Origin: Rhynchosporium graminicola | Lineage: Eukaryota > Ascomycota > Leotiomycetes > Helotiales > Ploettnerulaceae | Length of the DNA: 64,000 nt | Reading direction: 5' to 3' | NCBI GenBank assembly: GCA_900074885.1 | Contig: FJUW01000068.1 | Coordinates: forward strand, 135,434 to 199,433 | In this document: positions 1-10,090 of the stretch, piece by piece | Position numbering within the stretch: position 1 is the stretch's first letter | Layout of the letters: every line of letters starts with the position of its first letter | Made by a program: the position numbers and the translations under genes | The notes under the pieces: model-generated | Database searches by the model: none | Seen by the model: the letters and a program-made list of their open reading frames with translations, nothing else | Told to the model about the DNA's origin: nothing

Positions 1-626
1 CTGTCGATGTTACTGTAAAGAGACTTTCTACGCAGTAAAGAACTCCCCTCTACACTTACTGTGTAATTATAGTATTACCGATTGTTTCGACGAGTTGGTA
101 TCGTAAGTAATAGTAGAATTATTAGATATCGGAGTCAATGAAATAACCCTGTATTCGGTTATAGTAAGCACGCTCTATCCCTTGAGCCCCCCAATATCAA
201 TCGGGGGAGCCGAAATATGTCCAGCTCCGCGAGTAAGCGCGGCGAATGCTTGAAAGGCTTGTTCGTACCAGCGAGTAAACGATCTGCTCTCTCGGCGATA
301 TATCCTGTTCAAGGGTTGCGGAAGAGTGTACTGCATTGATTGGGCATCGTGTATCTATAAGGCTAAGCTATCCTTGCAATATTGCTGCACTGTGCCGTAT
401 TTTCGCAAACAATAACCGGTTTAGGATGAATTGTTTGGTGGTGGAATTTTCATATTGCAGGCTGCAGCTGACGGGCGTCATCAGATAAGTACCACAGGTC
501 GGATCAAGAAGTCTTGGAATTGGGCATATATGTCTGAAGGCACTTCTGCAGTAATCCTAGTCCCCATCTTGCTCAACCACTTCTCTGGAATTTGAGAGAA
601 TTTGAGAAGGAAAACATCTCCACAAG
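1..626. other. Upstream region of the tyrosinase gene, no gene seen
   Basis: No open frame of useful length and no recognisable RNA gene. The stretch just before the tyrosinase start is AG-rich (about 590-626), as expected of a fungal leader. It probably holds the promoter, but I could not pick out a specific operator or a convincing TATA box. Confidence 0.5.
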
Positions 627-1866
627 ATGGTATCTTTTAAGCAAATCCTAGTCATCGCGCTTGGGACCTTGCAGCTCGTAGAGGCTCTGGCACCACCGAA
701 GCCATGTGCCTCTAACTGCACCAAAATCTCCAAGAGACGAGAATGGTAGATAACTCAACCTCAAAAACAAATCTACGTGTTGGAGCTAACCCCTTCCAGG
801 ATTAAGATGCCCGATGCCGACAAGAAAGCTTACATCGCGGCGGAACAATGCCTCTTCAAAACGCCACAGAAGCTTAACAGGTTACCTGGCGCCAAAACGC
901 GATGGGATGAGTTTGCATCTCTGCACCAGATCATGGCTCTTCAAATCCACAGCGTGGGAACATTCCTTCCATTTCATCGATACTTCCTCCATGTCCATGA
1001 GGCTCTTTTGGCCGAGTGCGGCTATACTGGCGGACTTGCGTAAGTCAAGAAACACCAGGCATGATGTTGGTCATTGCACGTTAAAGACTGACTCTGACCT
1101 TGACACAGGTGGTGGGATGAATCCAAAGATGCTGGCAAATTTTCCAAAGCAAAGATCCTCGACAAGACACTCGGATTTGGCGGAAGTGGCACTGCTGCAA
1201 ATCCTTGCGTGCCCGACGGACCGTATGCTGGTCTAACAGTTAACATCGGTAAAGGCTTTCTGACGCAGCCTCGTTGCATCAACCGTGTAATCACGGATTC
1301 CTTCAGTGCACAGTGCGATGCAGCATCTGTCACGAAAGCCATCAGTGGCAAAAGTTACGCTGAGTCGTGGTTAGGTATCTACCTGGGTCCTCATCTCTAC
1401 GGACATATTGCGCTCGCAATGATGGTATGTTATTTCAAGACCATAGACCTCATTCTACTACGTTTTAGATGATGATGAACTAACTTTTACTCTTCAGGAT
1501 GGAGATTCTATCACTTCTGCTGGTGATCCACTCTTCCAGATGCATCATGGCTTTGTGGACAAGATGTGGTGGGACTGGCAGAAGAAAGATCTCACCAATA
1601 GATTGACTGATATGAGCGGACCCAATGCTATGGATCCAGCGGTCGGCTTCATTGAGTTCGGTGGAGGAGTCGAGGAGCAGTCCAAGATGTGGGGCAAACC
1701 GACCGCTGCCATGTTGGCTCTTACACCGGATCCAGCACAGGGAGACAATGGGAGTAAGAACACAACTCTCAACCATGTCCTTTCGTCCTTTGGTATTATT
1801 CCCGACACTACTGTTAAAGAGATCATGGATATTCAAGGAGGATACTTGTGCTACGAGTATGTTTGA
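627..1866 (+). CDS. Secreted short tyrosinase / catechol-oxidase-like type 3 copper protein
   Basis: Exons 627-745, 800-1039, 1109-1424 and 1498-1866 join in phase to 347 aa; all introns are GT-AG. Residues 1-22 form a signal peptide ending VEALA. The CuA site shows H82, H90 and H99 (FLPFHRYF context). The CuB site shows H215 and H219 (HLYGH) followed by DPLFQMHH at 235-242 and the VDKMWWDWQ helix. The 8- and 9-residue CuA spacing resembles the short fungal catechol-oxidase/tyrosinase group. The protein oxidises phenols to quinones by family inference. The C-terminal shielding domain of classical latent fungal tyrosinases is absent and the chain stops soon after the catalytic core. Q239 sits where the family usually has a bulky aromatic residue. 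No secondary-metabolite genes are adjacent, so the substrate cannot be guessed. Confidence 0.88.
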
Positions 1867-3333
1867 GTCTTCGGATGAGGGAAATATTTTCTCGGGTGGA
1901 TGGCGAAGGGTAGATGGCAATCCAAGTTCAGTGTTGACATTTGCTGAAACATCGAAATGAAGTCAGGTGGAAGAGCATTCACGCTGAATTTTCAACACGT
2001 TCCTCCGGGACTCGACTGGCCAGGCATTTGATGTTGACACTCTAATGTTTAGTGCCTGTTTAAGCGAATTCGTCCCCGCACCCATCCACACCCCCTTTCT
2101 CGTGCCCCCACTTCATCTTCACGTAAAGTACAACATATTTCTTGTCTTCAGGTATATATTGATTGGGGGGTCCTATCACCACACCTGAGCTTAGTCGTCT
2201 GTCTACGAAACATACTAGGATAGCAATGTTGACGATTTCACATGCCAAAGTCCAGGTGGACATCATATTATGATCCTTTGGCGACAACTGCGCAAGCTTC
2301 AAAGTCAAACGCGATCACAACAAAATTTCTTGTGGTCACTGTAAAGTTCTCCTGTGGTCTTGATATTGCGGTATTTCACATAGAAATGATAAGGACCGAG
2401 AGAGGACCTCGTAGCACAGTCGTATCGCGTCGACAAAACGAATCGTGACACTTCCCAAAACCGGGAAAGAAAGAGCTCAGTCACCTGGCGGGCGACCTGG
2501 CTTTGAGGATGCACAGACTTTTGTAACATCAACGGATCCCGATGTCTCAAGTATCGGGAATAAAAACGAATGCCAACCCCAAAATTTAGATGGATGTCCT
2601 TCTGATACTCATTTCTAATCCTCCATGCCATTGTATCGATTCGGAGCTTGGCCACTAAGAGGTTTTGAGATGGTCATGAACTTCTTCCCAGTACCACAGT
2701 CTACTACAACAACACTATTACTACCAGTGGACCACCACAAATCCACTCTCCGAAGCTTCTCGTTGTGGCTGTCTACGAGAATCGTACGAAGTCTTCCGAG
2801 ATCTGAATTACGAATTACCCCAGTTATTTTTTTCCAGACGGTCATAGACTTTGTTTCTCTTTGCCGCTATTTAGAATGATTCGAGTAGATGCATTCAATC
2901 CTCATGCTACATTATCTACAGCCCAGCCCACCATATACAGACCTTTGTGAGATTTACCGTGATATACATCTTCGCCTGAGAGAACTCGCCTGAATAAGAG
3001 ACGTCAAACACCTCCACACTTTCTCCGGCGTTGGCCTACGCGGATTTTCTGTGTAATCAGAATATTATCGTTCATTTGTTGCTCCAAGGAAAGCAAAAGC
3101 TTTATTTACATCTACAAGGCCGTGATTAGTGCCGAATCTATTTATTGTTTTAATTGTATCGCGAAGTGTCTCCCGTAGTACTTATAAACCGGACTGGATT
3201 CAGGGGCCCAGATCACGAGGTCCATTACAGTAAGGTTACGTCAGTGCAGCGACGCGATCAAGCGCGTCGTCCACAGAGGCACAGACAGCAACACCATCAG
3301 TACCATCCGCCCCAGTCCGTACCCCATGTCACA
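1867..3333. other. Intergenic, no supported gene
   Basis: Several overlapping minus-strand frames of 70-116 codons lie at 2060-2845, but their starts are mostly non-ATG, they overlap one another in different phases, and I recognise no motif. An open frame continues upstream of the next gene to 3154, but it has no ATG before 3334, so 3154-3333 is more likely leader. Confidence 0.4.
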
Positions 3334-4341
3334 ATGCCCAGCATCAAAGACTTTGAAGCCAGCCGTCTCGAGAATATAAATCGTAATGGCGCCCTTCTCG
3401 AAACGCTCGGTGTCAATCAGCAAGCAAAAAGCATTCGCGAAGGTGCAGAGATCACCCCGCCAGCGAAGAAGAGAAGGAAGATCGAGAAGACGAATTTGAC
3501 TCCAAGACCGTCTCGATCATCAGCGAGAATCGCATCTGCTCCTTCGCAGCCTATCTATGACGAGAACAAACTCGAACGCCTTCCGGTCAAAGAAACAAAG
3601 TCACGAACGAACGTAGGCAAAGGAGGCAGACCTGCCCTCAGGAAGGAGGAAGAGGAGGAGGAGGAAGGACATAAACCTACAGTACCTATTCAGAATCTGG
3701 AGGAGCTGCAGGAATCATGGACAGCGTGGCAGCCGGTCGCTCCTGCACCTTCGCGCGATGAAGCAGGAGTCTTCCGTTTCGAGTCGCATCGAGATTTTAC
3801 ACCAAACAAGTCTCCCGAGGAGATGCTTCGCGAAGGCTGCTTTGGCGGTTCCTACTTTCGTCCACTATATTCTAAGCATTTGGGCATTACCATTCAAGAC
3901 GATTATCGCGAACTCCCTGCGTCGTGGATCGACGGCCTGAACATCGACACCTATCTCACGTCCCCAATCTACGATCCAGACATCAACAAGTATAAAGTAG
4001 CCTGCGGCCAAACGATCGAGCAATGGGAGCAGGCAGGCTGGATAAACCACAACTATGATGTACGCGGTTGGTTCCAATGGTATTGCCGGTTCTATATGGG
4101 TCGCCGATGTCCAGATGATGATAGACAAGTCTCGAGGTGGAAGAAATGCGTTGGTGCTACGGGGAGATGGAGACGCATGTTGCTGAAGAAATATGTCTTT
4201 GCGGGTGTTAGGGATGTCTTTGATGATGGTGAGGAGGAAGATCAGATGGAGGTAAGCCCGGTGATGCATCAGACTTGCCATCATTGGGCCTTTTGCGTTA
4301 CGCAGGAGGTGTTGGACGAATATTGGAGGACCGGGAAGTGA
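3334..4341 (+). CDS. Conserved protein of unknown function with basic N-terminus, probably nuclear
   Basis: A single exon of 335 aa. I chose the ATG at 3334, whose protein begins MPSIKDFEASRLENI; the frame is open from 3154 but only through non-ATG codons. The N-terminal 70 residues (FEASRLENI, ALLETLG, a PPAKKRRKIEK nuclear-localisation-like cluster, RSSARIAS) resemble the N-terminal pattern of CMR1/WDR76-type chromatin proteins, but no WD40 repeats follow. A run of seven acidic residues lies near 105-111. The C-terminal half carries a dense Trp/Tyr-rich block (GGSYFRPLYS, GQTIEQWEQAGW, GWFQWYCRFYMGRR, PDDDRQVSRWKK) that looks strongly constrained. I recognise it as a conserved eukaryotic module but cannot name it. 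A role on chromatin is inference only. Confidence 0.75.
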   Translation: MPSIKDFEASRLENINRNGALLETLGVNQQAKSIREGAEITPPAKKRRKIEKTNLTPRPSRSSARIASAPSQPIYDENKLERLPVKETKSRTNVGKGGRPALRKEEEEEEEGHKPTVPIQNLEELQESWTAWQPVAPAPSRDEAGVFRFESHRDFTPNKSPEEMLREGCFGGSYFRPLYSKHLGITIQDDYRELPASWIDGLNIDTYLTSPIYDPDINKYKVACGQTIEQWEQAGWINHNYDVRGWFQWYCRFYMGRRCPDDDRQVSRWKKCVGATGRWRRMLLKKYVFAGVRDVFDDGEEEDQMEVSPVMHQTCHHWAFCVTQEVLDEYWRTGK

Positions 4342-7247
4342 ATGTGCTGAGCTCGAGTGATAACTTTTGACTACGAGAACCTGCCGGGCAATTCTAGGCT
4401 TCGATTACCGATGCGAGCTATGCGGGTGAAGTACGGGTCATAAGTATCGTTAGGCGCCGTGCGGATTTTGGGGCGAGGCTGGCATCCCTCCGAACAAGGA
4501 GCAACAACTTCGTATTCATGTCTAGCCAGCTGCAAGCGCGCGTCTCAAGAGGAAGGCAGCAAAGCATTCACTCACTGTACACCAGTCTTCACCGGCATGT
4601 ATTCAGACGACAACGCGACTTTGCGATACTCGCATGGGTATAAACTTCCAACTTGAACCCAAAAGAACTTCGAACACTCGACACAGCGCCAGATTTGCAT
4701 CCTTGATCTCCTTCAAGACTTCCTCGACGAAACTAGTTGAGAAATCAAATCAAAGTCTCCGTCGCTGATACTTCAAGCCCCGGATCCAAAATCCAACATC
4801 AAGATGTCGCGTCTCATGACCAAAGCTCAGGCTGTTCAAATTTTGAGGATGTCGCTACTCACGTAAGTACATCCGGCGCGTCCTTTGCAGCTCGATATCA
4901 TTGCCGCACTTCAACTTGTCTTATGCTTGAGTGATGAGCTGGCCACATCATAACGTACTTGAACTGACATGATACAGCAACGTCTGCTGGACTGCGAGCT
5001 TACACCTCCCGAATTATCAGGAAATATTGAGGCGGGAATGACAACGATGAGACAGAAATGGTGTCGGCAGTGGAAATTGTCGCCAATCGGCAGGTCATGA
5101 AAATCCAGCTCATCGAAGTCGACGAAAACCAAGCCAATCCATCCCGTCGCCCACCCCCAGGTATCGACTTCCATGCCCGAGGCCACGATCGTGGCGATGC
5201 TTGGCCGACTGATGCTAATCGGCTCATTGACGGAATGCGCGAGATTCGCGAGTTGGCTGCACTCCTTAACCCCCAACCTCTCCATCTTCTTAGTCTCTAG
5301 ACGTCCATCTGCAAAACCCTCTCTCTCTTATAAAACAGCACACTCCTCTCCCTGTCACAATCACCAATAAACAATACATTTCTTTTTGAAAACAAGGCAT
5401 CTTATCCACAACTTCCTTCCTTCACACAACTCATCTGCCAATGAGCAAGGGGCAAAGGACAAGTCCGCAATGCATCGCCCTGATGCGAGGGATGCATTCA
5501 AGATCGATCGGTTGATTAAGTGAAAGGAAGTGCTTATATCTGTAACGAACGAGATGAGTGGATGGAGGCTGATGAGTTTTTGTAGGTTTGTGTTCTTCAG
5601 GGGATAATTAGGATATGCCGAGTTTTTAGGTATGGGGAAATGTGGTGGCTTTTTTGGGGTGAGGGTTTGCACTGGTTAGTATATGGCTCTGGAGAGGTGA
5701 ATGTGGCGGTTACATTGAAAGAAGAGATGGGGAATAGAAGTTGATGATGGAATTTGGTTTAAGTTACAATTCAGTGGGTGTTGGGAGAGGGATTGGGAGG
5801 AGAGAGAGGGTGTGGGTCTTGGGTTGGCGATTGGAAGGAATCAATCGTCTATCTCTATCGGCTTGTTGGGGCCCTGTACTGAGGTCAAAAGATGCGATAG
5901 GTATGAGGTATTGTATACAGAATATGCCACTCCGTTCGAAAAGGGATTACTCTTCGCTTTAGAATGAAAGGAGTGTATCCAATGACTTATCTGTGTATAG
6001 CGAGATCTGTTCAAAGAAAGTCTCTTTCCTTGACATTCTTCATGATAGTATGTATGTCAGGCCGATTTTGATGCGCTGGGCTCAGTGAGATATAATCTCA
6101 CTATTTCATGAATAATATGTCACGAGGCCAGTATAGACAAAGGCAGCAACGGACGAGGAGAAAGCTGGTAGGTAGGTATGATTTAATAGCGCGAGATAAC
6201 TGCAAAGAGACAGAAATGAGCGAGGACATTTCTTTGACAATACCTTATCATCACGTGATCGTTCGATGAATTTTGCACTATGATATAATCAAGATCCTCC
6301 TAACATATGCATCAGAATGATTCATTTTGCCTTAGCCTTGATCCATTGAGCTCACCTGGTATTTCGTGAAATCCTAGCGCACTCGCCTTGCATTGTGAGT
6401 TGAATGACTCTCTATGAGCCAGAAAATTGCAAGCTCATACCAATTTACAAGCCTCTCATCTACAAAAGCTAGAAACTCATTGTTCTGAAGATACTTCTAT
6501 AACGGACAGATGCCTTGTTCATCAATGCGAGGCTCTTGAAGTGTTGCGACTGTAAACAAATTCTCGGCTAGCGACCCACTGGGCTGGTTTGCCACCGAGA
6601 AGAGGAGTGCACCGGGACTTGGCAGAGTTGAGATTCACAGCCCTCTTCAAGGTTAGCCTCATCGGACTCTGTAGTGGGACGGGGAGCGGCACGGTTCGAA
6701 AGTTCGGCAAAAACATGTGGCCAGGTCGGCCATGCACATGCTGCTATTTAATCCCATCCATCATATTGATGGGAAAAAGCTCTGGCAACGATATGTTCAA
6801 CCTTCGACTAAAACTGTAAGACTTCAACCTTCCTACAGACACTCATTTTCTATTCAACCTTGATCCGAGCCTTCACGGAACAGAAAGAAATGCACGTGAC
6901 TTCCCGATAAATTCCCCAGGACGTCTGTTGATTTCGATTACCACGATCCTCATTGGTTCACCCGATCTCCATCCACTGCGCTTTGGGTTAGCAAGCTTTA
7001 TTCCCGAGGTCAAACAATTGCCATCGATCGACGACGTCTATATTGTTACACCACATCTCGCCACAATCTTGTGCCTCCTGATTGAAGCCTACAACTCTGC
7101 CATTCCACCTCCGAGTACCATAACCAAATCAATTATCGCGCATCGACTGAAAGAGATCGCATCTTTACACAACACATCACATTCCGACTGAGCGTGTGCC
7201 ATTGCATCAAACTCCACTCCACATCCACATCCACAACAAAACACACG
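4342..7247. other. Intergenic and SDHB upstream region; one doubtful small gene inside
   Basis: About 2.9 kb without a gene I can defend. The frames present are short, overlap in opposite phases or start at non-ATG codons. The last 400 bases hold the SDHB leader, with CA-rich repeats (CCACATCCACATCC) immediately before its ATG. The one candidate (4804-5300) is listed separately. Confidence 0.4.
4804..5300 (+). other. Possible small spliced gene, uncertain
   Basis: The ATG at 4804 opens a frame beginning MSRLMTKAQAVQILRMS. It runs into a good donor (GTAAGT at 4863) and an acceptor-like CAG near 4978. That splice gives only about 41 residues before a stop. A separate frame of 80 codons from the ATG at 5058 (MVSAVEIVANRQVMKI) to 5300 overlaps the downstream part in another phase. 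I could not build one model that uses both. A short functional protein, a split gene with a missed exon, or chance are all possible. Confidence 0.2.
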
Positions 7248-8165
7248 ATGGCAGCTCTCCGCACAACCTCCCGCCTCTTCGCGGCGGCGAGTCGACCAGC
7301 ATTCAGAGCACCAGCCTCAATCCGAGGAATGGCCTCCGTAGCAGCACCCAGCGTCACATCTCCTTCGCAAACCAGCACTATCAAGGAACCATCCATCGAT
7401 CCCGAAGCCAAAACCAAGACCTTCCACATCTACCGCTGGAATCCCGATGAGCCAACCTCCAAGCCTCGCATGCAGAGCTACACGCTTGATTTGAACAAGA
7501 CCGGCCCCATGATGTTGGATGCGTTGATTAGGATTAAGAACGAGGTTGATCCAACATTGACCTTCAGACGGAGTTGCAGAGAGGGCATTTGCGGAAGCTG
7601 TGCGATGAATATTGATGGTGTTAATACTTTGGCTTGTTTGTGTAAGTTGCCCGCAGGATATCATCTGATTACAGGCTAATGTGTGTCCACAGGCCGCATT
7701 CCAACAGATACCAAGCAAGAGACGAAGATTTACCCTCTACCCCACACCTACGTTGTCAAGGATATCGTTCCCGATTTGACCCTCTTCTACAAGCAATACA
7801 AGTCTATCAAGCCCTACCTCCAACACGAAGGAAAGGGACCAAACGGAAAGGAATACATCCAGACCAAGGAGGAGCGCAAGAAGCTCGACGGTCTCTACGA
7901 ATGTATTCTCTGCGCCTGCTGCTCGACATCCTGCCCCTCCTACTGGTGGAACTCGGAAGAGTACCTTGGACCTGCTGTGTTGATGCAGAGCTACAGGTGG
8001 TTGGCAGATTCTAGAGATCAGAAGAAGGAGGAGCGAAAGGCTGCTCTGGATAACAGCATGAGTGTATATCGTTGCCACACGATTCTCAACTGTTCGAGAA
8101 CGTGTCCAAAGGGATTGAACCCTGGATTAGCGATCGCGGAGATCAAGAAGGAGTTGGCTTTCTAA
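7248..8165 (+). CDS. SDHB: Succinate dehydrogenase iron-sulfur subunit, mitochondrial (complex II)
   Basis: Two exons, 7248-7641 and 7693-8165, give 288 aa. It is subunit B of mitochondrial complex II and passes electrons from the flavoprotein to ubiquinone. The first 35 or so residues are Arg/Ala/Ser-rich with no acids, a mitochondrial presequence. The [2Fe-2S] ligands are C110, C115, C118 and C130 ([10 protein letters not shown], then LACLC). The [4Fe-4S] ligands are C202, C205, C208 and C269. The [3Fe-4S] ligands are C212, C259 and C265. The ubiquinone-site residues that mutate in fungicide resistance are unaltered: P213, N218 and H260, equivalent to Botrytis P225, N230 and H272 with a constant offset of 12. 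Length and intron position are ordinary for the family. Identification is secure. Confidence 0.97.
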
Positions 8166-8953
8166 AAAGCTGAATTGTAGGATCATCGAGGGGAATGCCT
8201 AAGAATAGGGGAGAGCATGACATGTGAGCTCGCAGTGCGGGAGGTGATACATGGAGAAGGTAGCAATGGGTGGGCGTTGTGGGCTGACGGCATGATGTTT
8301 CGATCATGCGGCCGTGTATATATGAGTCTTTGCAGCATTAAATTATTATTTCATTCTTTCGCAGCCTCGCTGGCTTGTGTATGCAGTGAAAAGGTCGCTC
8401 ATAATTCCAAGGAACCTTTAAGTGGCTACTGATTGAGCCGGACCCGCTGCTGGTATGTTCTCTTTTTATTACAATCCTACGGTGTCGAGGCTAGCCCATA
8501 TTAAGCTACTACGCTACGCTTAGTGTTCGATGTCTGTATCGAAGAGTGGCACCTGTTGGTCATGTGCAAGCCAAGACTAGACTCTGCAGACTCATGTAGA
8601 TATGTGTATATGAAGGGTTTCCCCCGAGTTCACTCTGCTAAGGCAACCGATCATTCTTTATCCTAGCTCGAGGTCGTAAAACGGTATCTCATTTGATACG
8701 ATGTACCTCTGTTCTCCCCGCGATACCTTTGTTTATCTTTTCTTGCTGTTATTATAGTGCTATCGATCATTCAGGCATTCCATCTTCGCCCTGATCCGGT
8801 ATGTCTAGTTGCATTATCATTCGTTGCTTTCGTCCTTTGTCTCAAACTCGAGAATCACATCTCGTTCTCCTAAACGGAACTATGTCGCTGTGTACGCAGA
8901 ACGTTGCTGAGTCTTAGATGCCTTCAAAGTACTTTGCTGCAGAGTGATCGAGA
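8166..8953. other. Intergenic region between convergent SDHB and DUF6594 genes
   Basis: The two genes end toward each other, so this holds two 3' untranslated regions. No reading frame beyond about 70 codons, no repeat and no RNA gene were seen. Confidence 0.5.
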
Positions 8954-10090
8954 TCATGAGCTTGCCGGCGTTTCCCCCGTCGTATTCGTCCCCGTGCCCA
9001 CAAACACAACAAGCACAGCGGGGTAGGCAGCTGTAGCTCCAATGATATCCTTCGCCTGCGCGTCCTTCATACGCCAGGCCAGTATGATAGCGACTACAAA
9101 AACGAACACCGAGGTAGTGACGAGGCTGGTCGTCTTCCCTTCATGCAATGTCATGATAAGCATAGGAGCGACGAGGGCTAGGCCACCGAAGACAGCCATG
9201 TATAAGCGCGTGCGGAAGTCTTCCTTGGCCTTCGTTTTCTCAACATCATATGCAATTAATTTGTTCCAGATTTGATAGTCAAAATACTGTTCGGCACCAT
9301 AAGCGTCTGAAGAAGCCTTGATCTGGGCATCCAGTTGTAACACCTCAGCCTCATCCCATAAGTCTCCATGCTGGCCGGCCTCGAGGATGGCTCCTAGAAT
9401 AGATTCTTCCGTTGAATATACCCCAGGGATCACTGCAAAACATGGGAAGGGTCTTGATTTATCTTCAGACTTTTGGAATTCATCGTAGTGTCTCAGAGCG
9501 GTTGCTATATGAGACTAATCGAGTGTTCAAGGAAACGGGGTCTGGCAAATGATGAATCGCAATAATACTCTAACTCGTGGCGAGTTGGATTAACCCTTTC
9601 CAGGGTTTCCAGTGCTAAGGAATATTAGATTTTATGGTTAAGTACTACGCAAAGGTTTGCACGCCTTACCTGGTCTGTACAATTCTTGAAGTGGCTTCAG
9701 GCCTGGGCTGTTGGCAGCATTAGTGGCGACCTTACGAATAGTATCATGCTTCAAAATCTCCCTCATGGCCCGCTCGATATTGTCTAGATGTAGTCCGTGT
9801 ACTACATCACTAAATGGACGCTCAAATATCCACTTTTTTGCTAATTCACTATCTTTAATACGCTTCCTGTATTCCTCAAGAGTGAGACGTGGATTCGTCG
9901 CCGCTGCCGCTGGTGCAGGTGCAGGTGCAGCAATACCCTCTTGCAAAGCCACCGGAACCGTCTCGGGCGCTGGCTCGACAACGCCCACTTCGTCTGGCAC
10001 ATTCGTAGGCAGAGCCAGGTCTCCGACAGGCACATCCACATGATTCACATCACCCATCTCAAGATCTGTCTGCGGGATCGGTGTTGACAT
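8954..10090 (-). CDS. DUF6594-type fungal membrane protein
   Basis: Model: complement of 8954-9432, 9516-9614 and 9670-10090, 332 aa, all phases consistent. The N-terminus (about residues 1-65) is Pro/Ala/Glu-rich and disordered. A helical middle contains SDVVHGLHLDNIERAMREI. The C-terminus has three hydrophobic segments: LYMAVFGGLALVAPMLIM, a Val/Phe-rich segment after TSLVTTS, and DIIGATAAYPAVLVVFVGT. This last segment is the signature by which I assign the DUF6594 family, whose function is unknown. The first intron (9615-9669) has a good GTAAGG donor. The second (9433-9515) needs a weak GTCTCA donor. Without it the frame stops at 9507-9509, although the sequence between would read on in another phase (ALRHYDEFQ). 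That junction is the weakest point. Confidence 0.72.

Noticed and set aside
1480..1920. 146-codon minus-strand frame across the tyrosinase last exon
   Set aside because: It is the antisense shadow of the tyrosinase CuB exon.
3154..3333. 60-codon N-terminal extension of the 335-aa protein
   Set aside because: It begins at a TTG and contains no ATG; the extension has no resemblance to the rest and the ATG at 3334 gives the recognisable head.
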